Below, piece after piece: positions 44,385 through 55,608 of a stretch of DNA of 64,000 bases (its first letter is position 1; each line of letters begins with the position of its first letter). The translations under genes and the position numbers were made by a program. The notes beneath the pieces were generated by a model. The model was not told where the DNA came from. It did no database searches and worked only from the letters and a program-made list of their open reading frames with translations. This DNA comes from Paramecium tetraurelia (Eukaryota; Ciliophora; Oligohymenophorea; Peniculida; Parameciidae). The stretch lies in assembly GCF_000165425.1 (NCBI RefSeq), contig NW_001798986.1, positions 12,330-76,329 on the forward strand, written 5' to 3'.

Positions 44385-45616
44385 TCATGATTCTTCATAG
44401 AATGACCATCCTGTAATCTTATTTTTATTTTCATCAGTATCCATAAAGTTGATCCTCAATGGCACATTATTAAATGTTTGTTCTGTTGGTTTAGGTGGTT
44501 TTAATTTTCTATCATAACAATCCTTCCAATTGATCGTTGCTAACCAAGGATGTTCTCGAACTTCTTCACCATCTAGATTAGCTCCCAATCTTTTGTTTGG
44601 ATCTCTGTTTAACAGCTTATATATTAATGGTAATTTACAGCTACAATAAACTGTTTTGCTTCATTGGATAAGCTTCTTGGTATTTTTAATGGTCCTTTTC
44701 TGATATTATCAAACAATTATTCACGTTCATTGGCATAATATGGAGGAATACCAACCAATAATTCATAGGTCATCACTCCTAATCCATACCAATCGGCCAT
44801 TCTGTTGTGTCCCTATTTAGATAATATCTCAGGTGGTAAGTATGCAGGTGAACCACAGAATGATTTATTTAATTCTTCATCAGTGACTCCTTTCTTTGAC
44901 AATCCAAAGTCTGTTAATAGAGCATGTCCTTCCGAATCTAATACAACATTTTCTGGTTTCAAATCTCTAAATATGATGTTGTTTTTATGTAAACATTCAA
45001 TAGCTAATAATATTTCAGCCACATAAATTTTAGCATCTTCTTCTGGTAACTTCCTCTTTATATCAAGCAATTTGGAGAGATCACCTCCAGGACAGAAATC
45101 CATAACCAAAAATAATTTAGATTCTGTTTGAAATGCATAATTCAATTTGACTATGAATGGATGATGCATTACACTCAATACTTCCTTTTCTGTTTCTGCA
45201 TATTTTAATAAGTTCTATGACATCATTCTTTCTTTCTTCAATATTTTCATTGCAAATAATTTCCTATTTTCTGATCCAATTTTATCCACTAAATATACTT
45301 CCCCAAAAGATCCTTTTCCCAATAGTTAATAAAAATTGAACATGTTTGGAGTCATCTTATGTTTCAAAAGATTAACATTCTAAAATTTAGCCAGATTTTA
45401 GAATTTCGATATTTTCTTATTAGTATTGTTTTGGTTTGTAACTTAATTCTAAGCATTTGCAGTCTATCCTTCAGTTTGTTTCTCTTTAGTCATAAATTTC
45501 ATCACGTGATCATACCTACTATTTCTTAAGAGGAAGTTAGTGCCTGGTATTATGGTACGTTCATAGCTCTTAATATAGATCAAGTTTAATTACTTCTTCA
45601 TTGTGAGCGTACCCAT
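44385..45616 (-). CDS. AGC-family Ser/Thr protein kinase
   Basis: 402 aa with a 23-nt intron (44626-44648). An N-terminal ~90 residues, possibly PH-like (GTLTMKKQLNLIYIKSYE), precede the kinase: GKGSFGEVYL (~99), FAMKILKK (~119), IIFRDLKPENVVLD (~215), DFGLSKKG (~232), SPAYLPPEIL. A C-terminal AGC extension follows with EHPWLATINWKD, PLRINFMD and a hydrophobic-motif-like end GWSFYEES. Both are typical of the Akt/PKA/S6K group. The start MGTLTMKK is chosen; an in-frame ATG 30 nt upstream at 45646 overlaps a possible stop of the ankyrin gene. The upstream ankyrin ORF overlaps the first ~56 nt of this CDS in another frame, so a single fused gene with an unseen join remains possible. Confidence 0.85.
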
Positions 45617-46556
45617 ATTTGATATAGATTTGTAAACTATTTGCATCACAACAAATCTGGATGCAATTCTAATTGAAAGAGTTTCTTATATTCGGATCAG
45701 CCTTCTTCTCTAATAGAAAGGCTATCATATCTGTTGATCCCATTTAAGATGCAATATGCAAAGGAGTGTTGCCATCCTTATCCTAGCTATTGATATTGGC
45801 GTTATGTTGCAGCAAAACATTTGCACATTCTATGAAATTCTACATTACTGTCAAAAAGAAAGGGGTTCGTGAAAATTTGGTTAGTGCATCAACTGTTGCT
45901 CCATGTTTTATGAGGATGTCCACTATGTTCAAATTCCCTTCATTTGATGCAAAATGCAAGGCTGTCCAATCATCCAGACCTCTTAATAGTTTAAATGAAC
46001 TTATTATACTTTGTATCCACATCAAGGTAATATTCGATGGTAGGTATCAATAATGTCTCTATTGATTGTGCGTCCCCCAATTCTGCATAGTCCAAGAGGT
46101 GTTCATTCATTTTTTTGGTCAACAATCTATATAGTTATATTTTAGTACATAAAATCATTCCATGCCTAATCCTTGATAAAATTAACCGTATTACCATTCA
46201 TTATTTCTTGGATTTCCTTGGCTTACTTAATAAATAGCAAATTTCATACCTCTGGAATTCGCATGTCAAAAATTCTGCCTGAATCCTTATCAATCATATA
46301 AAACATCCTTTCTTGATTTGGCATATTGTAAAATTTCTATAATTAGTTTTCTTTATGTTATGTATATCGTACTTCAAACACTTATTATAACATTGGAATT
46401 TAATCCCTTAAGGTAATAATCTCATTACATCATCAAGTCTATATTTTCAATCTGATTGTTGAAAACATCGCAATTTTCCATCGAATAAAACGTTTAGTTT
46501 GAGTATCGAGTTAGTCGACTTGGTCTAAATTCTGGTTGACCTTGAGGAATTTGCAT
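45561..46556 (-). CDS. Ankyrin-repeat protein
   Basis: 299 aa after removing introns 46407-46428, 46226-46249, 46127-46148 and 45982-46009 (22, 24, 22, 28 nt); length is 3n. The N-terminal half is helical without a recognised domain. The C-terminal half holds ankyrin repeats: DDWTALHFASNEGNLNIVD, SRTPFFLTVMQNFIECA, DGNTPLHIASQMGSTDMIA, with the usual ADPN ends. The last ~35 residues read poorly and overlap the kinase gene downstream. A competing frame over the same bases gives FQLELHPDLL and stops at TGA 45648-45646, which would need a 1-nt shift near 45695. The 3' end is therefore uncertain. Ankyrin repeats mediate protein binding; the closeness to an AGC kinase may mean a fused or co-evolved pair. 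Confidence 0.7.
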
Positions 46557-46676
46557 AACCTTTATTTGTAATCGTATATTAATTTTAAATTTAACTATTA
46601 TAACACGTCACCAACCCCAGAAATAATAATAATATCCTTTTAATATCTCATATTTATAGTAAATCAACTCTTAAAT

Positions 46677-47039
46677 TCATCTCCTTTGTAATAAGTCCTC
46701 ATTATAAACAATATTTTAAATTGACATATTAATATAAAATGATATAATCTTTATGGAACTCTTGGGTCTTCCATAAATAACTAATATTAACTATTTGATC
46801 TAATGAAGTTTAAGTACTCACTTTAATACATGGTTGTTTCATTTTGGAGATATTGACAAATGTTTAATAATAATTTTTTTCTTCATCTAACATAAATTTA
46901 CTGTATCCTATCGATTATCATATGATTCTATACATTCCTTACTAAGTTTTAATAAATCTGCAACTTCAACTTCAATTTCAATCTTTTAGTCTAAACATTT
47001 TTGATCTATTTACTACTACAGTTTGATTTAGGTAGAAAT
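46677..47039 (-). CDS. Small hypothetical protein, 5' end unknown
   Basis: Coding-like sequence assembled over two introns (46908-46942, 35 nt; 46800-46821, 22 nt). It starts with a Gln-rich coil (LQQQIDQKCLDQKIEIEVEV), then YSKFMLDEEKNYYQTFVNIS, and ends KQLILVIYGRPKSSIKIISF...LLQRR with TGA 46679-46677. No start codon was found in frame, so a 5' exon is missing from the model. Family not recognised. Confidence 0.4.
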
Positions 47040-47311
47040 TTAAAATAAAATAAAATTATAATTGAAATAATAGAACCATTAATTTTTTATGCTTTAATTA
47101 TTAAGGAAGCATTGTCCTCATTTATTTTTGTAAATTTACCAATAGAATGGATTTGAATTTCAAATTCAAGTATTTTAAGATTAAAATAGTTTTAATACAT
47201 CTTTTTCACAGAAATTTTTGATTTTATTAGAATAACAGATGAATAAATAAATGTAATTAGCATTTGAATGAATTTTATAAAAATAATTGATGGAAAATTA
47301 ATTATAAATAA

Positions 47312-49204
47312 TCAAATATAACTTACAACTTGATCACTCTTTTTTCGCAATCCAAAAGAGGAACAACTTAAAATAAATAAATAATGATACTTTTTTCTAT
47401 TTGATGATTTGGCTGTGTGTATTCTTTGAGGTAGTTAGAGGTGAGAGAATATATCTTCATTTTCAACTTGTCTACTTTATAATGTGTTTTGACTCATTGC
47501 TCCACTCATTTTTCTTCTTAATTTAGCCTTTAGTTATCTACTCTATGGATTCCAGGATCTTTAGATTAGAGGAATAGTGTTGGTTGAGGAAGTGATAAAG
47601 GTAGGAGAAGTCTAATGAGGCTCTGATGAGGTGATTTGGAGTATGGTTTCAAGAGATGAAAACCTCTACATTTTCTTAGATTTGACATTGAGTGCACTCT
47701 AAACTCTACTAGTTAAAATTTAATTATCATCTAGATGAGTAGTTTTAACTCTCTACTTCTTTTCAGCACCAGTCCAAATCTTTCTGGATACTCTGTCTCT
47801 GATTTACTCAATGAGATTTGTGTCAACCATCAGAAATTAAGTTTTAGCATCAGTAGGCAATTTCTTCTAATGATATAACATATTCTAATGGGCAATTTCA
47901 GTCTGTAATAGTATTTTAGGTTTTTATGATCTAATATCATTCTTATCTGGTCTATCATGTGGATCTTTGAATATCTCCTACACAGTTTTTCTTTCAGTAA
48001 TCATCAACTATGGTTATTCTTTTTATTAATTTTCATGTTAAGACAGTATTGAAATGATGTTATTTTATCTAATATTCATATAATCAGATATTAGAGAACT
48101 CTTGTCTTTCAGTAATTTCACTATTTCTGGAAAGTTCTTTTTCAGATTATTGAACTCACTTGCTTCCATAAAATAGGCTGTTGTATTATCTAAGACTTAA
48201 CAAGAATACAATCGATAAGGAAGAGAATCAATTATCTCTTCTTAACCGACGAATGAGTTATCTGATAATTAACTTAAGATGATCTTCTTCTTCTTTCTAC
48301 TGACAGATTGAGTAATCATTTCTTCTGCAATATACTTATATAATTGCACTCTACCCTTCAAAATCAAAAAATAGAATTTAGGTTCATCTCCCTCCTTCCA
48401 TAATATTTCTTATGCTGAGAATTGAATAGTTCTTAGATTCTATATAAACTTAGTGACAGTAAATTTGCTAGCTCCATTAAATAATTTCATAAAATAATCA
48501 ACATTTGCATTCTATTCCTGAATCTGTTTCTCACAAACTTATTTATAATCATGTTTATTCATTGATATCAAATGCGCCTCCTCTGATACTACTATAATGC
48601 TTGCCGATCTTGGTTGATCATATATTAGTGCTTAATCACCAAAACATTATCCTGAATAGTATTGCCACACTTTTTTAAACAATGGAACTCCATTATTATA
48701 GTACATCGTATTATCCATTAGCATTCTCAAGGCTAATTCATATTTGTTTAGTTAATTTAATAGAACAGTTTTCTTTTTCTTTTAAGCATTACTTATAACA
48801 ATATTAGTCTCACTACATTACTATGTCGATAACTCTAAATCCTTCTAAACATCTTCATTCGATCGTTTCATGTATACACCCACATCACCATTCAGTAACA
48901 AATAAACTCTATCTCCATACTCTCCTTAATTCATTATTGTTTGGCCAAAACTGTAATATTCATATTTGAAATATTAGGCTGCATACATAGCAAAATCTCT
49001 AACCTTCATACTATTTTCACATTATTTCTGTATGAAATCTATTGATGACAAAGAATCAGCCACTTATTCTGCTTAAGCTACTGTATGTAATTAAGTATAC
49101 ATTCTATATACTTATAGTGCTGGTTGTAAATTGATTTCATTCTGTTTACGAATCAAATCATGATCTGGCTGTTATTCTTAGATGATTGATCTTTTAATTT
49201 TCAT
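47312..49204 (-). CDS. Protein with two cyclic-nucleotide-binding domains
   Basis: 622 aa (630 if the 24-nt segment 47367-47390 is not an intron). Domain 1, residues ~75-230: GEYGDRVYLLLNGDVGVY and the phosphate-binding-cassette region CFGDQALIYDQPRSASI, with the Arg that contacts the cyclic phosphate; a ~50-residue insertion sits within it. Domain 2, residues ~260-370: EILWKEGDEPKFYFLILKGRVQLY and FVGQEEIID, whose cassette lacks the Arg-Ala pair and may not bind nucleotide. The C-terminal 200 residues are polar and Ser/Gln/Lys-rich. No kinase or channel segment is present, so this is a stand-alone cAMP/cGMP sensor or a PKA-regulatory-like protein. It lacks an obvious inhibitor (RRxS/A) site. 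Location and partner unknown. Confidence 0.85.
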
Positions 49205-49521
49205 TTAATTGTTAATTTTCCTTTTTTATTTATAAAATTCACACACTTTTTTTTTATATTAAGACATTTCAGGAATTCCAAAAAAACCCCTTGAATTTAT
49301 GAACACATCATGCTCCCCTTAGATTAAGGTAATTCAAATTGTTTGATTAAGAATATATATTATATTTATCTATACATTATGTTAGTACATCAGATAAGAT
49401 TTAAAAGTTTGGATAAGACAAAGGATTCAAAATGTATTGATTGTATAATATAGTAAATTTATAAATTAAAACGCAGTAAATATGAAAGTCATTGAATAAA
49501 TAAAACCTTCAAAATAAGAAA
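49205..49521. other. Intergenic interval
   Basis: About 315 bp between the CNB protein start and the casein kinase 1 stop, both on the minus strand. AT-rich; no gene or repeat seen. Expected to hold the promoter of the CNB gene. Confidence 0.5.
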
Positions 49522-50827
49522 TCAATATTTAGTGTAAGGCTCTTTATTAATTACAATTCTTGGTGCCGCGACTCTAGGTTCAACGGGTGGTTTTTTGCCT
49601 TGTTGAGTTGGCAGTTGGGGTCTTTTAGGGACTACGGGTTTTTGAGCTGATTGAGGGCGAATTTATTATTGTTGTATTTTTTGATTGCCTTTTGGAGAAT
49701 TGATGGGTAGAGGTTTGGGTGCTATAATGGATTAAGCTTTGGCAGGATTTTGTTATGGTTATTAAGGGATTTGTTTGATTTTAGGATCCTATTCTTTATT
49801 GGCAATTTCTTCTTTAACTTTTCGAATAGCATCTACTTGATCATTTTCTTATCGTTTTTTTTCTGGTTTTGTCCAATCGTAAATGTAATCCAACTAAAGG
49901 TTCTATCTTTGTAGTGCTTATTTGAAGAGATTCCTCAAATAATTATAATCTGGTTTTTCTTCGAACTTTAATTTCTTAACATAATTTAAGTACTAAGTCA
50001 TTTCTTCAGGTAATCCTGAGCAGAGTTGTTCGGTGGTAGTTTTAATTTTCTTTTCTTTGATTAAGACGTATTTGTCATTTTTATTATTGCATGCAAGATT
50101 CATCCAGGGTAGAGTACCTTTAGCTAGATAAACAAGAACGTAAGCCAAGCCTTCGAGATCGTCTCTTCTACTTTGTTCATATCCCAAATGAGTATTGATA
50201 CTAGCGTAACGAGCAGTTCCAGTGAGTGGTTTGTTTTCTTTGAATGGGATATGACCATCTTTAGTTAAATATCTTTTGGCCAAACCCATGTCTACCACAT
50301 AGAGTTTGGACTGCTTTTTACCAATACCCATGAGGAAGTTGTCAGGTTTGACATCACGATGTATGAAGGATCGTGAATGCATGAGTTCAAGTCTTGACAC
50401 CATTTGTTCTGCAAGCATGCATACCTGAATTAATATGGATGTTACTGTTTTAATGGATAATTTGCGATGACATTAAGCAAACAAATCTTCAATTGAGGAT
50501 CCCAATAGCTCCATGACCAAGTAATTGTAATCTCCTTCAGTTGCTGCTCCGAATACTTTTGGAATGCCTTAGAATTTGGATTTAGTCGGTACCTTTATCG
50601 AGTTGTTGTGTATCTTAATGAAGGAATGCATAAACTTTGGCTTCATATAGTATTTGAGGATATTGGCAATTGGTTCTTTCCAATTTGATAGCAAATTCCT
50701 CTTTCTGCTTATTTTAGGCTAGATAGATCTCTCCAAAAGCACCCATTCCCAGACGTTGGATGAGTTTGTAATTTTATTGTTATAAGTAAGTATTTGATAA
50801 GTTTCGGTTGCCCAATGGATTATCCAT
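49522..50827 (-). CDS. Casein kinase 1 family protein kinase
   Basis: 426 aa with a 25-nt intron (50568-50592). The kinase domain spans residues ~20-300: [33 protein letters not shown] (~143), [10 protein letters not shown] (~170), and the CK1-specific [15 protein letters not shown] and [23 protein letters not shown]1 normally has DFG; here it is DMG, a conservative change also seen in scattered kinases. The C-terminal ~110 residues are Pro/Gln/Lys-rich and disordered. CK1 kinases act on primed Ser/Thr sites in many pathways, including ciliary ones. Its start is only 18 bp from the divergent start at 50846. Confidence 0.93.
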
Positions 50828-50845
50828 TATTAATTTACGTTTTTA
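50828..50845. promoter_or_regulatory. 18-bp divergent intergenic spacer
   Basis: The ATG of casein kinase 1 (50827, minus) and the ATG of the secreted Gln-rich protein (50846, plus) are separated by just 18 bp of AT-rich DNA. Transcription of both genes must start within this spacer or inside the opposite coding region. No sequence motif is claimed. Confidence 0.6.
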
Positions 50846-51622
50846 ATGAGAATATTGATTGTAATAATTATATCAGTTACTCTAAGTGCATTCTAAGCCA
50901 GTTAGAATAATATTCAGGATTCTCAGAGGACTGATTTTGTAGAAAGAGTGGTAATAAATGAGATTAAATAGGACGTAGTTGATTAATTGGATCTGAATTC
51001 GTAAACTCCATTTGTAGATTAGATCAATGCATAAGTGGAATCATTGTTGAAAGTCAATGAAATGCAATAGAACCATTCTGAAGATCCCTCACAATATCCC
51101 ATCAAACAAGAATTCATACATTCAGTGTAATATTGGCTAGACAAATTAGATAATGATTAGCTCTCCTAAGACTCATCAACCTAAAATGATATCAATAACC
51201 TCTAATAAGTCCAAGAACAACTAATAAATCAACCTGATTAGTCTACTCATCTTAGCAGATTGGCTAAATATATATAAATTCAATAAGTAGAGCAACAGTA
51301 GCAATCAGAAACACTCCCAAATAACCCCAATTCTAAAGTTGAGGAGACAAACCCTCTGAAATTGATGCTCCTCTATTCCGATAATCCCAAATAATACAAC
51401 GATGAAATTGATTCACACCAAATCCTTATTACCAATGAACAAATTTTAGATCAACTGGAAAAAGAAAAACAAGATAAGATACTCAAAATGCAGAGTCTCA
51501 TTATTGAACAACTCAAAGACAAAAAACCAGATCCTATTAAGGAGGAGAGTTTCTTAGAAAGGGATTACATTGAATGGGAAATGAAAACATTGACAAGTAA
51601 CGACAATTTGAGGGCTAAATGA
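50846..51622 (+). CDS. Secreted or ER-targeted Gln/Asn-rich protein
   Basis: 258 aa, intronless. The N-terminus MRILIVIIISVTLSAFQA is a classic signal peptide. The remainder is polar and acidic, rich in Gln, Asn, Ser and Asp (SQDSSTQNDINNLQQVQEQL), with a C-terminal helix (EKEKQDKILKMQSLIIEQLK). No KDEL-like tail is seen (it ends NLRAK) and no catalytic motif. Possibly a secretory-granule or surface protein; unknown family. Confidence 0.8.
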
Positions 51623-51687
51623 ATATATTATTTAATAAATATATATATTGTGATTCATATTACCAATCAAAAATAAATTTATTTAAT

Positions 51688-52677
51688 ATGGAGTATAGAC
51701 CCCCTATGCAACCAAATAGAGAAATCCCTCAATCCATTTCGCAAATTCAATAGGAATAGAGAATGAAGTTCCAATTGCAACAGATTCAGGCCAAGATCAT
51801 TGAAGAAAGACCCAATTTCCAAGAAATGCAAGGTGGACAACCTCCAAATAAACCCTGGTTAGGAGAAGATATCTACATGGTTGTATTTCTGCTTACTGTT
51901 GAAAATGATCGATTGAGAGAAGAAAATACTCACTTTTAGCAATTACTGAATACGAGTGAAATGAGATACAAGGGAGTGGATTTAGTTGAAAATGAAGTTA
52001 TATCTCAAAGAGTTAAAATAGGTGAATATGAAAAGAAACTAGCTTTATTGCAAATGGAATGCGAATAATGGAGAGTTAAATATTAAAATAGAGATAAGGA
52101 AAGTGAGGATCAGAGATATCAAAATGAACTTTAAAGAAGAATATAAGTGGATAGAGAAATACGAGAACTTACGGCTAGATTCATCGCAGATAGAAATCAA
52201 TTAGAATAAGAAAATCGATCTTTAAGAATCGAATTAGATTAAATTAAATTGTCAAAATATTCTTTTGAGGACAACAAGAGATAGTGCGAATTCTTGTAAA
52301 AAGAAAATTAGAGATTGAAATAAGAATTAGATACTTTAAAGTATGTAAAATGCATTATTAATTTATAGGAAAGGTTTTGATGAATTAGAGTATGTATTGT
52401 AAAGTGCTGGAGACTTAGAATAAGAGAATCAGCATCTTAAAATACAAATTGAATAACTTTAGAAATAATTCTAATAATTACAATAACAACAATCCCAAAT
52501 TGTTCAAAAACCTTAATCTACTAATAGAATTGAACTATGTAATCTAATCCATTATTCACTCTAGCCAATTCTAATCATAATGTTCTGCAAGAAAACAGGA
52601 GATTGAAAGATGAAAATGATAGGTTAAGAACATTACTCAATCTAGGAACTGGAAGCTATTCTAAACCATTTATGTGA
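51688..52677 (+). CDS. Coiled-coil protein
   Basis: 311 aa with introns 52341-52368 (28 nt) and 52539-52564 (26 nt); the spliced length is 3n. The first ~65 residues are Pro/Gln-rich (MEYRPPMQPNREIPQS). After PWLGEDIYMVVFLLTVENDRL the rest is nearly continuous heptad-like coiled coil rich in Glu, Gln, Arg and Leu. A Gln-tract near residue 270 is followed by a short C-terminal coil (NRRLKDENDRLRTLL). It is likely a structural or basal-body type protein; the family is not recognised. The gene is 65 bp downstream of the preceding stop. Confidence 0.85.
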
Positions 52678-52775
52678 ATTCCATAATTAACATATTATTA
52701 CAAATATTCTACTTCTTTCATATCATATATTCATCAAATTATTACAAAATAATACACCATAAATAAAAATATTAA

Positions 52776-53024
52776 ATGTAATTTGGAAAGCAAAAAGGCT
52801 CTCATCAAGGAACATCTTGGGAGAAACTCAAAAAGTCCATCTACCCAACCAATAAAGCTGAAAGAGAAAAGAGATTAAAACAATTTAGAGATATTGGAAT
52901 ATTTTTAGCTTCCATATTGGTTGTTAGTGTTTTTGAAAAAAAAATATAGAACTTGCTGAAAGTTGATAAATCAGATATAACCTAATTTAGCAACATGTAA
53001 AGCTCAATGCATGCAGCCTATTGA
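52776..53024 (+). CDS. Small single-pass membrane protein
   Basis: 82 aa, no intron. A basic N-terminus (MQFGKQKGSHQGTSWEKLKK, then Lys/Arg-rich) precedes one hydrophobic segment DIGIFLASILVVSVF near residues 43-57 and a short polar tail. The layout resembles small mitochondrial or ER tail/anchor proteins, but there is no sequence match I can name. Confidence 0.65.
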
Positions 53025-53412
53025 TTTATTCAATGAATGACGAGATTATATAAACCATCCAAATAATTTTAATCTCTTATGCAAGTCTTCTTAAAATATT
53101 ATTTTTTTAATCAAATTTATGTGGTTATTTTATCAAACTCTTTATATCAATAAAATGTTCTTGTACAATGTCACGTCAACTTTTGAACCTACTTTCAAGG
53201 TTCATATGCCTATGCCTATATAAACATTATATTGTAATCTGAAAAATCACTAATTTATTATAATAATTATTTTCACATCACACTTAATTCTAGTATCCGA
53301 TAATTATCTATCGCTTAAAGAACGCTGCTTGCAAGATGAGAATATCATTGTTCTATAAATATCTAGACTCAGAATTCAAAAGATATCATTTTACAGTTAT
53401 TGAAATAATAAA
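53025..53412. other. Interval between convergent genes
   Basis: About 390 bp between the stop of the small membrane protein and the stop of the UBL gene on the other strand. It contains the hairpin at 53184-53204; no ORF is supported. Confidence 0.5.
53184..53204. repeat. Short inverted repeat (7-bp stem, 7-nt loop)
   Basis: TGAACCT is followed after 7 nt by its exact reverse complement AGGTTCA. It lies between two convergent gene ends. Short palindromes arise by chance at moderate frequency, but this one is GC-richer than its surroundings and could affect RNA 3' ends. Confidence 0.3.
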
Positions 53413-55567
53413 TCATAGTATATAAGCTAAAGGTACATCATCTTCGAGAAGGACTTCAATTTCTTCTTCTCTGTCGTCCTTCAGTTCTAGAAAGGTCTCT
53501 TTTTAGTTTTTTATTACTTAGCCGTCATAAAACAAGGTTAAATTTTGTTGTCTTAATTTCTATTGAACTTAATTAATTAAATATTGGATTACCTAATTGA
53601 TATAGGTTTGAGTGTTCAAGTTCTTTATCAACTTGAATTAATTGATTTGGTGAAAATCCATCTGGAATCATCTTGAGAATGAGGTTTACAAGTTTTCTTT
53701 CCTTCGAAATAACTTGTTCTTCCAAAATGAAGAGATTTTCACTTTCTTATAGAACACCTTAAATATTTGAATTCAAGTTTACTCTATTTCCATTATACAT
53801 TAATTCATAATTATCAGGTAATTAATATTCAGTTAACAAAGCCTTTTTAACTAAAGAGAATTTAATTGTATATTAATTGTACTTTTTTTACTCTATTCTT
53901 TAAATTCCATCCTTGTTATATTAAATGTGAATAATAACATTTGCATTATTTACTTAATCCTCTTCTTACGAAACAATTTAGTTTTAATATTCAGCATAAA
54001 GAGCCACTTCAATTATGCTGTCATTTGATATTCCAAGTTCTTTCAAACTCTTGCCTATGTCTACTGCCCTATCATTATATTTGAGAATATAGGTATCTCC
54101 ATATTTTTAGATTGATTTATAGATTATGGATTGAGATAAGATTATATTTTCATCTATTATTACTTATTAAGGGATTAGAATATCTGAATTTTCTTATTTG
54201 CAAATAATATTTACAATTATGATATTCGTATTTTCTGTTTTACCTTCTTCTTTGAAATTCTCCTCATCGTCTGTAAAGTATGGATTTTCTGTAAAGTATG
54301 GATTTTCTATAAAGTAGCCATAACTATGAATGCTGTTAGTAGCTTTATGTTACTCCTTATCGTGTCCAATATTTTTCATTTATTACTCCTTTTACTATTA
54401 TTAAATCTTATTACAAGGTTATATCTTATTATCATAGATAAGCTTATATTATATTAAGTAATGTTTATTTGCTTCAAAGCCTAACTATTAAAATGTTGTG
54501 TTATCAATATCTAATTATTGATTATCATGAAATATAAATTCCACGTTTATGCATTTATTATTTTAATTCTTAATTATATTTTTTAAAGCTCCCAAGGTTT
54601 ACTTTAAATTAACAACTTTAACTTCTCTATTGGTCTTATTAAAGTCGTTTATGATTGTTATAATAGCTGATTCATCCTTACTTTCTTCCACTTCTACAAC
54701 ACCGTCCATTAGATAATCTTTATCCTTGTCTTTGGGAAGTTTTGGAAGAACCTATCCATTACATTTAATTTAATAATCGGAAATGTTTAGTACTCTATGT
54801 TTCTTTCTTATTTCATTGATGTTGTCTTCTAAATTTTGATCAGTTTAAATCTAATACTATTCGGTACATTAATTAAACTTATAAACTAAAGCGATATGTT
54901 GTTAACTATTTATGGTCAAGGTTTAGTAATTTGGAATTTGCAATGAATAGATGGTTTCTTTCATATTTTCCATTCTATCTAGTTGAATTCTATCATTTTT
55001 AAATATTTAAAATCTCCCTTTAATTTGCAATTGCTTGCGTATTTTCTACTTAATATTTGAGATAGTATCAAATACGGAGAAACGAAACAAGTATAATTTA
55101 TCCAAATTCTAAATTTATAGATTAGCCTGCATCTGGAATTTATGTACTTTTTTTTAAGGTATTTAAAAAAGGGACTTCGTTTTGCATAACTTATTGCCAT
55201 CAAGGATGACTTCCACTTGATAATCAGTCTTAAAGTGTTCTGCCAATTACCTTTCTACTTCCAAATAGCTTATGTAAATATTCATAAAGAGAGTCTTGAC
55301 TTATTTTTTATCTTCTTTCAACTAAAATTGAATGTAGTCAAAATAGGAAAATTACAAAGTTATTTTGCTATTCTATTTTAATTCTAATTCTTCTATAGTT
55401 TTATCTGTATTTAACATTTTGTCATCTTGATAGGCAACTGCTAAAGTAGCATCATTGAATCTAAAGTTTTATTTTATAGGATCTATCCCTGATTCTAAAA
55501 GGGATTTAGGATCAGCTTGAATCACAAAGATTTATTCAAACTATATGCACTCGAATTTTAATAGCAT
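53413..55567 (-). CDS. Multi-domain ubiquitin-like (beta-grasp) protein A
   Basis: 709 aa with one 25-nt intron (53568-53592). The protein is a string of ~70-90-residue units with ubiquitin-like character: a beta-beta start, a helix with KxxIxxx pattern, then a strand YNGxRV or YDGQVI, and a closing I.V hydrophobic strand (LKYNDRAVDIGKSLKELGI; LMYNGNRVNLNSNI; LTLFYDGQVIKNQKETFLEL). At least six units are discernible. Usual ubiquitin motifs for conjugation (terminal GG) are absent: the protein ends DDVPLAYIL. An 18-bp tandem repeat encodes ENPYFT twice. It follows the similar gene at 55609 after a 41-bp spacer. The role is unknown; a non-conjugated UBL scaffold is the simplest idea. Confidence 0.75.
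54272..54325. repeat. 18-bp tandem repeat inside UBL gene A
   Basis: Two exact copies of an 18-bp unit (54272-54289 and 54290-54307) and a partial, diverged third copy. On the minus strand the unit encodes the repeated residues ENPYFT within a linker between ubiquitin-like domains. It is in frame and probably a recent slippage duplication. Confidence 0.7.
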
Positions 55568-55608
55568 TAAAATTTATATATAATAATAAATTATAAATTT
55601 TGAATCAT

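Noticed and set aside
44805-46053. Plus-strand ORFs over the kinase and ankyrin region
   Set aside because: They are antisense shadows of kinase and ankyrin codons with clear catalytic and repeat motifs on the minus strand.
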